Source: Corticium candelabrum
Lineage: Eukaryota > Porifera > Homoscleromorpha > Homosclerophorida > Plakinidae
Length of the DNA stretch: 64,000 nt
Reading direction: 5' to 3'
Assembly (NCBI RefSeq): GCF_963422355.1
Contig: NC_085097.1
Span: 6,382,631-6,446,630, forward strand
Shown here: positions 1 through 13,449 of the stretch, one piece after another
How the letters are laid out: each line of letters begins with the position of its first letter
Numbering within the stretch: the stretch's first letter is position 1
Notes under the pieces: model-generated
What the model saw: only the letters and a program-made list of their open reading frames with translations
What the model was told of the DNA's origin: nothing
The model's database searches: none
Made by a program: the position numbers and the translations under genes

Positions 1-1930
1 CTTTACGTTCTTAGCTCTTGCTTTCGTTTCGTGGTCCTACTCATCTTTTCCCGCAATGATCAAATCATCTGCTATGACGTGGACATGTCAATATCCCCAA
101 GTGTATCGTCATTTCGTTGCTGCAGTATCTCGCTGGCCGAAGAAAAGTCAAACGGCATACAAAAAAGCGCTTCCTACACCATGGGGTGCTCAAGGTACAC
201 AGGTAGCTTAATGGTTCTGACAATTTGACATGCCAGAAATCGTCTCTCATATCCACCACTGTAAATATCGTCTTGCCTGCAAGCTGTGCTTGCACACCTC
301 CTGTAGTCGGAATTGCGTAATGCTCACGTCTGATTGCTTCTTTAGCGGTCTTGGATGTAGGCATAGCATTAGTGAGCCGTTCTTCTTTTCTGTGACAACT
401 AAATTGTGCACCCATTCTGTCGGTCCCTCTACGTCTGCTGTTACGCCTTGTCTTTTAATCGACCTAGGGCTTGTTCCAGTCTCTGTCTCTTTGCGTAGGA
501 ATACTTCCTTGCAAGCTGTATCACTGGTACTGCATTTTCCTTCAGTTTGATGTAGTAAGATCTTTTATACGATCTTAAACTTTTCAAAACATTGTGGTAA
601 CTGTTAATCAGGCCCTCCTTACTGCTTGTGCAATGGGCTTATTTCTGTGCGCGTGCTAGCTTGAGGCTGCCTATCGTTTTCACTAAGTTCATTTGCTGAC
701 ACGCCTGAATGCAAAAAATAGCGATATCTTCGTCGAGTGTTGCGAAGAAAGAAAGATATTTTGCAGTCCAGATTGGTCTTGACCTGATGGTACACTCTAC
801 TATTGTTGTGCATGATTTCTCTAAGACGAATTTTGCTACCTCCTATACCCACTAACGCTCTCTATTTCTGTGCAATTGATTTCTTGATTGCCCTTGAAAC
901 GCCAGTCGTTGGCCGGAATGTTTTGTAACTTCGGTAAGGCATAACATTTGCCCTTGCTCCGCTCTATCTAACTTGAATTGCATTGTGCTTGGCCCCAGTG
1001 GTCGTTGACCGCGACTGTTGCAATAAATAAAAGACCCATAAGCAGACTGTCATCCAAATCGTCTGAGTCAATTTGATCATCTGCAATTTCACTCAAGCTG
1101 TTGACCGCTTTTAGTCAGTTTTGGCCCTCTGCTGGCAGAATTTGTACAAGTGATTGCACTTATGACAATTAGCACAAGTCTTACCATATACCGGACATTG
1201 TCGAGGTGCGTGATAGCTGCCGCAGTATATACTTCCATGACGCCGTCTTTTCTGCCTTCGATGCCTTTTCTCGTCCTTTGGCAGGTGTTAGCTGGCTAGT
1301 ACCTTGCAAACTTCTTGACATCCCTTTGAGTTCTACAGTACTCGCGTGGCGTCTTTGGTCATCATTTTGGCTAGGTAAGTGCTGGTCTCTGCGGCTCTAC
1401 AGATGTCCAATGCAGACTGCAACTTAAGATTTGCTTCTCTCAAAATTCGCTCTTTGACTCGACCGTCTTTGACTCCAAATACATTTTTTCGCGGCTAAGC
1501 TCATATCTCTGATCACCGAAACCGCATGTGGCTGCCTTTGTGCGAAGTGTGATGAGCCACTAATCTACCGTCTCGTCTTACGTTGATCTCCACTCCACGA
1601 CTGGTGTCGCTCGGATACCTCGTTATTGCGCGGATTGCAATAGTCGTCGAATTTGTTCAAGACGTCGCCGATCTCCGGTCCTTCGTCGCCTGCTGTGAAG
1701 ACGAACGTCTATCGTAGATTTCTAGCCCTTAGATTACAGCCACGTTGAGTAGGATCGCGACTTCAGTTGCTTTAGCCTTCTTCGAGAGTTCAGCCTCTTG
1801 GAAGTATATCTCAAATTGCTTCCACCATTTTATTCACTGGTGTTGCGAGATTGGCTGCTCCAAAAGAAATAGCGTAGCTTCTCCATAGTCCTGACACCAT
1901 GTGACGTTTGTAGTACTATAGTATTGTTCA
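1..1930 (-). mobile_element. Ty3/Gypsy LTR-retrotransposon fossil, partial
   Basis: On the minus strand, pieces of a Ty3/Gypsy polyprotein can be recognised in the order gag zinc-knuckle region, protease-like region and start of reverse transcriptase. The reverse transcriptase runs off the left edge of the window. The sequence parallels 22497-24420, so this is the copy carried by the duplicated block. It is broken in many places (roughly ten or more) and looks old. No LTR was recognised. It lies in an intron upstream of the coiled-coil exons of the fibrinogen-like gene. Confidence 0.8.
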
Positions 1931-2080
1931 GCTTAGGCTCACGAGACTCCGTGGTACTGAAGACTAAGTAACAACAAATGTTCTTTTTTGACGTATGACC
2001 TATTTCCGAGGCGTATAGTGTATCTATAATAAATTACACTAATGTTTATATAATTAGTACAAACACCGCGACGTCTACAA

Positions 2081-2082
<2 letters not shown>

Positions 2083-2123
<41 letters not shown>
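2083..2123. repeat. (TA)n microsatellite
   Basis: About 20 TA units. The same tract is present, but shorter, in the duplicate at 24559-24586. Confidence 0.95.
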
Positions 2124-2492
2124 TGTCATATCTAAAAAGACGACAACAAAGCGTGTTCAAGTCTTCAGTGCTTGCATGCAAGACGGTAGGAAAGTAACTC
2201 GCAAGACGGACATTGTCTAGCTTACACTTTCAGAATAGACTTGTTCAAGGAAACACTAAAATTTTAGTCCAGCATGTTGTAGAACCTGCGTAAACCCCGT
2301 ACAGTGTACTCTAAAGATAACGCTTTTTTTCCTTATCATGTTACGGTACTTCTCTATACAAATTTGACACATCCAAAGTAGAAGACAACACTGCGTGTGA
2401 AAGTGATATCTGTCTACAGAATTTGTCTGTTGTTTGGAGCAGTTCTACGCCATTCTTTCAATTGTAAATTATATGTATTTCTTGTTTTACAG

Positions 2493-4787
2493 ACAACGAA
2501 ATTGCAAGTACGTAACCTTACCAGTGATTTGCAGACTGAAAGAATCAAATCTCAGGTTAACATCTTGTTTGGCTAATTATGAAAGAGTTTATTTTGAGAT
2601 TAGACTGATGTTTATAATTATAACTGAAGAACGTTAGCGCAGAATTGAAAGAAACCATTGTTAACCTTCAAACGGACAATCTGCTTCTCAAACAAAGCTT
2701 AGAGGTTAGTATTAATAATACATATGATAAATATGTCTAATTAAATCCAGTATTTGTCGAAATGGGTTACACTTCTGTGCAATAGACTTCTTCAACCATT
2801 CAAATTAGCATGGCTTACAAAATGGTTAGTAAGGAATGCAGAAATTTCTATATCTGATAAACAAATCAGTCCGTGATGTAATAGTCACTGTCTGATGGTC
2901 CCACGCAGATGCTGCTGAGGCACAATTGATGTGGACATGGCCATCACTCCACTTAAACGCTCAGTGTCTACAGAATTTGTCTGTCGTTTAGAGCAGTTCT
3001 ACGCCATTCTTCTAATTTAGTGATTTGTAGGTTATTTGTATTTCTTGTTTTACAGACAACAAAATTACAAGTACGCAACCTTACAAGTGATTTACAGACT
3101 GAAAGACAGGAACGGATCAAATCGCAGGTCAGCATCTCGTTGAGCTAGATATGAAAGAGTTTCATTTTGAGATTAGACTGATGTTTATAATTAAATGCAG
3201 AACGTTAGCGCAGAATTACAAGAAACCATTGTTCAAATTCAAAGAGGCAATCTGCTTGGCAACCAAAGCTTTGAGGTTAGTGTTAAAAATACATATCATA
3301 AATAAAGTTAATTAATTAAATCCAGTGATTACAACAAGGATGAATCATCTGCAACAGATTCCAAAGCACTAATTGAAAAAAATTAAGTCTCTTACAAAAT
3401 GTTTAGTAAAGATCGCTAAGTGTTTCTATCGTACATACAAAGGAAAGCGTAAATACTGACTATAGCATTAAATTTTCAAGTTGAAGATGCGAAATTGCCA
3501 CACTCTGTTTAGAAAACGAACAAAAATATTGAAAGAAAACTGCAAAATTGTGGTAAAAATAACAATACAACTATATGGGCGAATTGCACCTACGAACGAT
3601 TCTTCGTTTTGGAGAACTTGAAATAGATCTCTCGGAATCAAGATTGCGAATGCGTTAGTGCATCTTCACAGTGTCGCTAAATTAATTAAAGCATATTATG
3701 TATTAGGGTGGCTTCTGAGAGCACACGGTGCGAGATTTTAATTAATGTATATGTCGTGCTCAAAGTGCAGATTTGGACAATTCATGGATTACCTGTACAA
3801 CTATAGATCGCCAATACAAACCATGCATACCTATAATCTTAGCCCTAACCCTAACCCAAACCCTTACATTAACCATAACTCTCAAATTTGTCGGACAACT
3901 AGAAATCCACAGTTTGTCTATATCCACACTTTGCGCATGACATAATACGTTAACTTAAACGCAGTACGTTACAAGTATTGAAAACTTGTTCTTCTCACAG
4001 ACTGGAGTTGTCAATAGTGTGTCATCAATCGACGACTTGCCTTCGTGTGGAGCATCAACTCGCGGCTCAATTCGTCTCTTGCCCGTTTTTGTAAATTCTG
4101 CGCTTAGGAGAGACGCCTTCATAATATGTGCTGACTTGGAAAATGGAAAATTTCAATGGATTGAAGTGATGACAAATGGTGGCATCCTTACAAACGGTAA
4201 ATTAATAGCTTTTTGTAAAACAGATTCTTTGGTCCAAATCATATATATTTGTTTGACGGAATTACCAAATAATTAATAACTAAACTTTTGTTTGTAGGCA
4301 GCAGTTGCCGAGACTTGATAGAACCCACATATCTTTCATTTGTTCTACCAGATGGACTCTACAACCTAACAGACAGCAACATGGACTCTGTGACGGTAAG
4401 TTGGTACTTCTCAGCCAGTTGGCATCATTTTTAGTTGCTAAGCTCTGTTTAGTGATGACACATTCTATAAATTTGTGATGCGTACAAATATGAATCAAGT
4501 TTATCACTAACTTGCGTTCTTGAATCAAAACTTGAAATGAAATTAAAATACGTTATAACTTTATTTCTAAAACTACATTCAGTATTAATTTAGCAAACGA
4601 ACGTCAGTGGTAAAAATTGGTGGCATATATATTCGTTTGGCAAAATAGGCTTGTCTTGATAACGATAAATGTAAGAATTTCTTTAAAATTTTATTCTCTG
4701 CTAAATGACAATAAATTTTCTTACATGAACACAATGCCATGTAGTTACCTGGAAGTACACTAGCTTGTTTTAGGAGTAAATGCAAGT

Positions 4788-4826
<39 letters not shown>

Positions 4827-6521
4827 TGTGATTTAATATATTTATATATTCAACCATATATATAATATAATACAGAAACCTTTTGGTTGGTCTTTACGAA
4901 TTAATGATGTTTGTGTTTGTAGGGTTATTGTGATATGACGACAGACGGTGGCGAATGGTTATTGATTGGCAAATCATTTCAACCGAACATACGAAATTTA
5001 AATTCGACAAGCGAGCCCGTAACTTTGACAAGCGGGCAAGGATGGTCAAATAGATTTCCATCCATCGTCGTCAACGATTTTCGTGTGCAATTTGCCATTT
5101 CGAGTTCGATGGAAGATACGAAAGGAAATTGGTAGAAAGAAAATTGTTGTTTGATATAAATATAATAGACAACGTCAAATGTGTTGGTGTGTATGTCAGG
5201 TACTATCATTTAGCTCGTCCTCGACCTCTTGCCCAACTTTTCACATCTGATAATGGAAATAAGTGCGATAATGAAGATGGAATCACAGATATTGAATATA
5301 CAGTTGACATTCGCGGTGGTACAAGAAACAACAATCATAGATGTTCAGCATTTCAAGATCCAAGTCCAGTAAGTTAAATGTTATGCATTTTCTTATGCCC
5401 TACTATTTGAGTAAGTTCCTTCTACGTATTAACTATCAGAATTCCTTCAATGGCATCAACAATTGTTTCACTTCAACTGGTTGTTCTATTTCTGGCAACG
5501 ACGGCTCATTTAGGTAAGCCAACGAGCATACTAATGTTTGTAACATGAAGAAGAGACGTTAGTGATTTTTATGTTGCAAATCGCAATTAATTCATGTGTT
5601 TTCCAGTGTCAATAAACCATTTCGATGAATTAATCGGCACTATAAATACGAAGGTGTACGATACTATACGATGTAGTTATTACTATCTAACGCTACAAGT
5701 CAGTTGCCAAGTTTGATGTAATAAAAATTTAATGAAACATTTTTCCACACTGATGACCGAAAACCCGAACAACCAAAAATGATCCAAACCATTTATCGAG
5801 CCTGCTGACTGCGGTCGTTCGTGCATGAGAGAGCGAACTCTATAGATCATCCTGCAAACATCAAAGTCGTACCATGTAAAACGTTTAGTTTCTGCAGACG
5901 TCGCATTTATATACATGCCGCTTCGCATTTCCTTTATATTGATGTTGAGCAAGTTCACTGTTTATAACGGCTGTCGTGTCAAAGGAGATCACACGAATTT
6001 TCAAATTTAAAATCCCACACAAAATCATAAATTTCCAACATGACGTACGACGTTGAAATAGACTATGCAAGACGATTTGGAGAGTAGAGTATGAGAGAAG
6101 TGAAGACATAATACGGTGAACAAAATGCAATTGGCGATGAGAGTTAATTAATAAATAGTTTAGCCTGTCCGGTGGCAAGTGCGCAATGCTGCGTCAATGA
6201 TACGCTCGTAGCAGGAAAACGATAGGAGCGCAGTTCATGTATTACATACAATACTGTAGGAAAACTTTTAGAATAGAAATAGATTAAGAGTTGGCGTAGA
6301 CATGTACTTTATCGCTTGGCATTTCTTGCAGTTTCCATGGACAGAATGCAGTATCTGGACAAGACGACCAATCGACTGCTTTCTTTGGATGTGATGATGG
6401 CAAATGTTGTGCATGCTGGGGTCCAACTGGAGGACAAGAAACTTACTGCTTCGATGACTGTGATACAGAAAGCGGTAGTAGCAAGCAAAGTTCCGGATAT
6501 GCATGGTTCTATGTACGCTAA
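2493..6521 (+). CDS. Secreted coiled-coil/fibrinogen-like protein, copy 1 (5' end outside window)
   Basis: Exons, all in compatible phase: 2493-2555, 2630-2704, 3056-3127, 3201-3275, 4001-4196, 4298-4395, 4923-5131, 5200-5368, 5440-5513, 6332-6521. The first four are two coiled-coil exon pairs (NLTSDLQTERIKSQ, then NVSAELKETIVNLQ). The next encode a fibrinogen-like N-terminal half with SCRDLI, DGLYNLTDSN and GYCDMTTDGGEWLLIGK. The last two are Cys-rich and end GYAWFYVR-stop. The C-terminal half of a classical fibrinogen domain is not recognisable. By analogy with copy 3 (18736-30742) the missing 5' exons should encode a signal peptide. The protein is probably an extracellular matrix or lectin-like oligomer; that role is inferred. 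No lesion is seen in these exons. Confidence 0.8.
3842..3885. repeat. Short degenerate telomere-like tract
   Basis: CCCTAACCCTAACCC followed by decayed CCCAAA/CCCTTA units, inside an intron of the fibrinogen-like gene. The duplicate at about 28005-28050 has the same tract with different substitutions. Confidence 0.7.
4789..4823. repeat. (TA)n microsatellite in intron
   Basis: A TA run between the SCRDLI exon and the GYCDMTTDGG exon. The corresponding tract in the second copy (28953-29035) is more than twice as long. Confidence 0.9.
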
Positions 6522-6899
6522 TAGAACAATTCTTGTGTCAAGACAGCAGACAATAGTTTACGTACGTTGCACGACGAGTTATTCTAACTTCACTGATAAT
6601 GCGCATGTGTTTGTTTAAAATCTTAACTGGAAACTGTTTCAAAGTTGAGCAAATCAAAGGTCTTTGGTGCATGACACGAGTTGATTCAACCATCAATTGT
6701 TTGTCATATTTACAAATTTAACATTTTATTAACACTTTATGTAGAAAATTTAGCATTCGTATCTGCAGTGTATAGAGAGAGGGCTAGTCTTGCAATAACA
6801 CAACACCGTGTTGTCGTACTCAACAAGATCAGTCTGGTTTGTAAAGTCTATTACAAGTACCGGAAGCAAACCCTGCTTCAAAAGTACTTAGACCATGAC

Positions 6900-7590
6900 G
6901 GCTGTCTAGAAAGAAGACATGACTTTACGAAGGATCCGAGTAGATCCCAGAAGCACTGTTTTCTGTAAGTGCTGCAGGTTGTGATGACCTAGAATAATGT
7001 CCAGCCACCGTGTAATAAACCTACGTGCACTGTGCCCAAAGCTGCCAAGACCACCGAAACCACCAGTGTCCACATGCGACTTATCTCCACTCGCAAGTCG
7101 CTGCACTTCGCCAACTTCTCGGCATGTTTCCTGCCAATGTTGCCATCAGCAGGGCAGCTGATATCAATAAGAAGACAAGTGTTTGTCTTCTTACTTCTGA
7201 GACAGATTTCTGTCTGGACGATTGGCTTTGATCTTCCCGGCAGTGGGGATAATGGTATCCCACATCATAGTAATGTCATCCGTCTCCACAAGCCTATCAG
7301 GATGATGCCCGTAGTATCTGCTGTCCACTGGAACACCCAAAATGGAGACAAACATCCCAGTGAATGATGGAGGCCATTTGATTGTGTCGATCAGAGTATT
7401 CCATCGGTGCCAAAGCACTACAGCCTGCCACAATGTGGTCGACAGTTTCCAGGCCTACACCGCACATGCGGTAAGTAGGACTGACATCACGATGTAGAAT
7501 CTTGCGCTCATATAGTACCGAGTCCGAAGAGCTTGGTCTTGTTAGTGCCGAGAGTAGCGAGGCTTCTAATCCGGGTTGCACAATAGAACG
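6900..7590 (-). mobile_element. LINE 3' remnant (non-LTR retrotransposon C-terminus)
   Basis: Minus-strand reading shows the C-terminal part of a LINE polyprotein split over several frames. There is a Cys-His motif region (YRMCGVGLETVDHIVAGCS), then HPDRLVETDD, then KANRPDRN, followed by a stretch resembling the PD-(D/E)XK-like endonuclease tail found in some LINE ORFs. At least two frameshifts separate the pieces, so it is dead. The reverse transcriptase proper is absent, so this is a truncated insertion or the end of one. It is duplicated with its block at 31125-31830. A (GT)n array abuts its 5' side. Confidence 0.7.
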
Positions 7591-7624
7591 GGCGTGGTCC
7601 TATATGGCTCTCCATCGAGCTTTT

Positions 7625-7791
<167 letters not shown>

Positions 7792-7799
7792 ACACACAA

Positions 7800-8812
7800 A
7801 TCTCAAATATCTCCTCCCCACGACCATGTTTCATGATAAGACCTACCTTCATTAAAAGATCGTTTCCGTATCCGACTACAGACGAGTCTAAGAACGATTC
7901 GTCTAAGTGAGCAAACGACGACGAAAAGCTTCGTGAACTTAACGTCGCCCCATCCTTTTCTATTGTAGCTAGGGACTGTGTGTACGTGACAACCAAGAAA
8001 CACCTTCAAGAATCGAATGCCACCTACAGTCAACTATTCACACGTCCCGTACTACAGTATGATCAATCTTTTGCTACACTGTCCTGCATCTAACACTGCT
8101 GATAGTCAATGTTTGCAGATATCAATTTCTATGTCAGTAAATACCATACCACTGTCGTTACAACGGAACCGAGTCCATACCTAAACTGTACATTTCAATT
8201 GTCTTGATCACAACGCAAAACGACGACTACCTATACCAGGCCTTTAGACGTAATCTGAAATGCTAGGAAGTTTGCATGTTTACTTCCATGACAGCTAGGG
8301 TTTCAACAAATATGTATTGTCTAGCTAGGACTCGGCGTTTCAGTAGACGGTCTGGAAACTCCGTCCGACGTGTTACTCACGAACGTCAGGCGCCTACGGA
8401 TACCATACAACTAGTTATTATTATTAAGTCAATTTTAGTCAAGTATAGGTATTTATACCATGGTCACGTGGCATAAGTGTGCTATGTATACCTTACTTCC
8501 GATTAATCCAGCACGCACACTTACACATTTTCACTTGCCCAACAATACGCCATATACACTATCTACCTTTATAATTATGGGCTCGTCATTGGTTGCACAT
8601 CACTTAGCCATTGTGTAAGTTGTATAGATTGCGTTGAGTACTAAGCAATAAAACGACAAGAAGATTGCAGCTTACGACTTCTAGGATGTAATCTGTTTTG
8701 GTCCAAAATATGTTTTTCGTCAAACTGAGTAACAACAGAGAATGTACACACAAGTATAGTATAGCTTGTAACTCCCCTAATGTATAGCAGTGCCCTTTTT
8801 AAGTGTGACACT

Positions 8813-8889
<77 letters not shown>

Positions 8890-9957
8890 GTCTCCCAATA
8901 CAACATTAACAAAACAACTGGATAGTAAATCTATCATGCATCTGATATGCAGGACAATACACATGCAACAACATATAATTGCATAAAATTTCCGACTCTC
9001 ACAAGCCTGAAAATGAGTGTGCGTGTAGCATTCCACACCGCATTAATTAAAAAGATATCTACCTCACAACTCAACAGCATCAACTCTCCTGTCAATGTCT
9101 TCTAACCTTAACCTTTACAAATCTTTCCATTCCCGCTTCGCGAATCATGGCAGTCATCCTTGCCTTTGCTTCCTCTGCGCCATACTTTGACTTCCATATT
9201 TTCAACAACAACTGCAACCAATGATCTGTATTAGCTCACATCAGACTCAACTTTGATAACTCACATTCATGTCTTTTTCTACTTTGCCTGCACATCTAGC
9301 ATACGCTTCTTGCACGTACCTCTTTCTCGCTTTTGTCTAATAAAGTATAGAAACAAATATTTAGTTGACCCAGACGAAATTACGTCATTTCTCCTAACTT
9401 GTCTTTCCATCTGTCTTCTAGAGCACAATGATCTAGGTTTTGTGTGTGAACGACTATCTTCATGGTGTTCGTATCGTTTGCCACCAATCGTATCTTGTCT
9501 CTGGTGGTATGGATAGACGGTGGCTTCACAATGATCCGCATCAGTGACATGGTCTTCCCACTATTGATTGGTATGCATGTTTCAATTCCCGTATATACAA
9601 ATTAAGGAAAAATGTATTTCTGTAGTTTTTGCTACTTACACAGATTGGTAACACTCTGACAGTTGGTCGTTTCTGTACGTTGGTCAACTGTGCAGTCTAT
9701 AAACACAAACTGTTTGTATATCATGCAATATACCCACAATGGCAACTTACTGATATTGTGCGACGATGTGTGTTTTGAAGCTCTTTGACTCTACCCGGTG
9801 GCGATCGAGATAGTCGATAAGTAGAAGTAAGTGTCACCACAATGGGATTTGTGATCAACAACAAGTAATCTATACGTACAGTATTATTAGACACGCGTCT
9901 AGCACAGCATCTTCACTTCAATACTCGGTACTAAGAAGACACACATTGATTTCTTAG
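7800..9957. other. Intergenic, no gene seen
   Basis: No ORF with coding character. Holds a second (GT)n array at 8815-8887. The stretch is repeated at about 31950-33850. The two copies are less alike beyond 9530/33530, where the block ends. Confidence 0.7.
8815..8887. repeat. (GT)n microsatellite
   Basis: About 36 uninterrupted GT units. The duplicate at 32959-33094 is longer and contains GCGT interruptions. Confidence 0.98.
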
Positions 9958-12712
9958 GGTCTGAGAGGTCTACAGGGTCCAAAAGGTCTACACGGTCTTA
10001 AAGGATCGAAAGGAGAAGTTGGTATCCAAGCACCCAATTGGTCTTGAGGTAGCAAACCCTTTGACATCTGATTTGAAGAGAAGTCTTGGGAGACATATAT
10101 TTGTGGGGTCCAAGAGGTCTACAGGGTTTCCATGGATCGAAAGGAGAAATCAGTGTTCCAGGATTTAAAGGAGACATCGATTTCCCACGATCTAAAGTAT
10201 AGCAGACAATTTGAAGTACAATAAGATATCAGTCTAACTCGAGTACACACGCTGTGTTTAGGGTTCATTGGGCAGTAAACGTGCTAAAGGTAACGTTGGT
10301 CCAGTAGGCCCAAAAGGAAGCAAGGTAATCTTACGTTGATGGCTCTAGTTAATTAAAAGCGCAAGTTCGAGTGAGTTTACTGATAGGGAGACGTCGGTGC
10401 GCCCGGAGTTGTCAAACCTGTGTCATCCTTCAACAACTTGCCTTCGTGTGGAGCATCCACTCGAGGCTCACTTCGTCTCTCGCCTGTATCTGGAAACTCT
10501 GCGGTTACGAGAGACGCCGTCATGATATGTGTTGACTTGGAAAATGGAAAATTTCTATGGATTGAAGTGATGACACAAAGTTGGATTCCTTCCGGTATGA
10601 TAAAGCAAATTCTTTGGCCCAAAGTCTTATTGCGTTCGTATCTATTTGTTTGAAGGAATCACCAATTACTAATTACTAAAACGATTTTGTGTAGGCAGCA
10701 GTTGCCGAGAATTGAAAAAAATCACTAGATTCTATTTTTCTACGAGATGGACTTTACAAGATACGAGACAGCAAGATGAACGTTGTGACGGTAAGGTGCA
10801 AGGTACCTCCTAACAAGTTAAAAAATTATGTTGAGTTGCTCTATATAGGTTCTTTAATTAATAACAACGGGTAACATTTTCTATTTTATATATTTGCGAT
10901 GCGTACAAACGATAAATCAAGTATATCTTGCAAAATTTTGTTCTTCGCTAAAGGACAATATTTCTCTTAAATAAACATAACATTATGCAGTTACCTGTTT
11001 GATGTACACTAGCTTGTTGTAAGGAGCAAATGCAAGTCTATAATTACATGTTTAACTCGATTGACCGTATAATATTATATACAAATTATTGATGTTTGTG
11101 TTTGTATGGTTATTGTGATATGACGACAGACGGAGGTAGATGGTTATTGATTGGCAAGTCATTTCAGCCGAACGTGCGACGTTTTCGTCCAACAAGCGAA
11201 CCCATAACTTTAAAAAGCGAGCAAGGATGGTCAAATAGATTTCCATCTATCGCCGTCAGCGATCTTCGTGTTCAATTTTTTACTTCGTCTTCGATAGAAG
11301 ATACGAAAGGAAATGGTAGAAAGAAAATCGTGGTTTGATATCAATATAATAGAGAACGTCAAATGTGTCGGTGTGTATGTCAGGTACTATCATTTAGCTC
11401 GTCCTCGACGTCTTAATCAACTATTCACATCTGGACGTGATAATGAAAATGAATGCGGTCATGATAATGGAATCTCAGATATTGAATATACAGTTGACAT
11501 TGGCAGTGGTGCAAGAAACAACAATCATAGATGTTCAGCATTTCAAGATTCTTATTCGGTAAGTTAATTGTTATTTATTTTCTCATGCCCTACTGTTTCA
11601 GTAAGTTGCTTCTATGTATTAACTGTCAGAGTTACTCCAGTGAAATCAACAAATGTTTCACTTCAACTCGTTGTTATATTTGTGGCAACGACGGCTTATT
11701 TAGGTAAGACAACGTGCATGCTAATGTTTGTAACATCAATAAACGTATTTGATTTTTATGTTTTAAATTGGAACCAATGTTCACGTTTCTGCCAGTATCA
11801 ATAAACTATTTCGTTGAGTTAATCGGCGCTATGCATACTAAAAGGTGTGCAATACTATATACTCGTATGATGCAGTTATAAATTACTAGTCCTGACAATC
11901 AGTTGCTAGTTGTCCAAGTTTGACGTGATAAAAATTTCATAAAACATTTCCACAGTGATGACCGAAAATTTAAATAAAACGTGATCCAAAGCATTTATCA
12001 ACCCTGCAGACTGCGCGGTCGTCTGTGGGTGAGAGTGTGAACTTTACATATATAAGTGGTACCGTAAAACGTTTAGTTTTTGCAAACGTCACATATACTA
12101 AGTTCCGCTCTGTACGTAGTTGGTATGAATGTATATTGACGTTGAGCAAGTTACTGTGACGGTTGTCACGTCAAATTAAACGAGATCGCACAAATTTTCA
12201 AATTTCGAAATTCTGCTTTAATTGATCTACACAAAATCGGAAATCTCTAACATGATAACGTTGAAATAGACTATGCTAGACGCTTTGAGACGAGAAATAT
12301 TAACTTTATTAATGGCAATCGGCGATGAGAGATAATTAATTAATAAATAGTTTATCCTGTCCTGTAGCAAGCACGATCTGCCGGCAATGATACGCTCGTA
12401 GCTCGAAAACGATCGAGCGTCGGAGTTCATGTATTACATGCAGTACTTAGGAAAACCGTTGGAATAGGAATAAATTAAGAGTTGGCATAGACACGCACTT
12501 TATCACTTGGAATTTCTTGCAGTTTCCATGGAGACAGAGCAATATCTGGACAAGACAGACATTCGACTGCTTTCTTTGGATGTGATGATGACAACTGTTG
12601 TGCATGTTGGGGTCCAACTGGAGGACAACAAAGTAACTGCTACGATAACTGTTACACACTAACCTGTGGCAGCAAGCAAAGTTCCGAATATGAATGGCTC
12701 TATGTACGCTAA
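9958..12712 (+). pseudogene. Collagen-fibrinogen-like gene, copy 2, decayed
   Basis: Recognisable exons are 9958-10020/21, about 10104-10199, 10262-10324, 10387-10594, 10695-10795, 11108-11315, 11384-11558, 11630-11703 and 12523-12712. The first three are collagen-like with imperfect Gly-X-Y (GLRGLQGPKGLHGLKGSKGE; GNVGPVGPKGSK). The fourth begins GDVGAPGVV and joins the same Cys region as copies 1 and 3. The last exon keeps the Cys-rich tail (GCDDDNCCACWGP). Lesions relative to copies 1 and 3: a net 2-bp loss in the 10695 exon, a lost splice acceptor before 11108 (AG to TG), and 1 bp lost at the donor near 11316. The second collagen exon lacks a clear acceptor. No 5' exon was found. It is probably a pseudogene of a collagen-bearing relative. 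Confidence 0.75.
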
Positions 12713-13449
12713 TGGAACAATTCTTGTGTCAAGACAGCAGACAATATCATACGTATACGTTGCTGATACTGTGTATGTGTTCGTCTAATATTATAGTTGG
12801 AAAATGTTTCAAAGTCGAGCAATTCAAAGTGTTTGGTGTACATGCGTATACAACAAACGAGTTGATTTGGCATCAATTGTTTGTTATATTTACAAATTTA
12901 ACATTATAATAACATTTATGTAAAACGCACTACGTTTGCCATGTGCATTGTATATAGAGCAAAGGTTCTAACAACTGCAATTAATAACCATTATTAATTT
13001 GTCAATGTTGGTTAGAGGAACGTTTCGGCCACATGCGTTAGTACACTGCGTCCCGCATACACCTTTGTGATTGTTCAATTAAAATGAGACATTTGACGCA
13101 TTTGCAGAACGAGATATGCTTACGTATGCTTTTAACGGATGAATTAAATAGAGAAGCACTATACAGTGCTACACCCTGGGTTGGTGTACATGCACACTAT
13201 AGTATACATGGCGCTAACTAAGACATGTGAGGCAAGAGGCACAAATACTCCTGCATTTGACATCATTGAAAATCCCCTCACGTTGTGGTTATTACACCTA
13301 CCATATTCGTGTAACCGCAATTTGGTTGTTGTATTGAGGTGACCCCAGAGCCGCCAGAGCCGAAACAAAACAATAGTGTGGGAAAAACATGCACGTGCAC
13401 GTCTATATTCGCTCTGACTTTGGCTACTGTAACAAAAATTAATAGAGAG
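12713..13449. other. Intergenic, nothing recognised
   Basis: AT-rich sequence with no ORF of coding character on either strand and no repeat that I can match elsewhere in the window. Confidence 0.6.

Noticed and set aside
1206-1427. Plus-strand open frames over the Gypsy fossil
   Set aside because: They are antisense to the recognisable element and show no coding similarity to anything known.
3842-3885. Chromosome end or interstitial telomere
   Set aside because: Only two or three good CCCTAA units, duplicated with the block at 28005; it is just a short tract in an intron.
6316-6618. Open frame over the last exon of fibrinogen-like copy 1
   Set aside because: The conserved, Cys-rich frame shared by all three copies is a different one that continues from the upstream exon in phase and ends at 6521.
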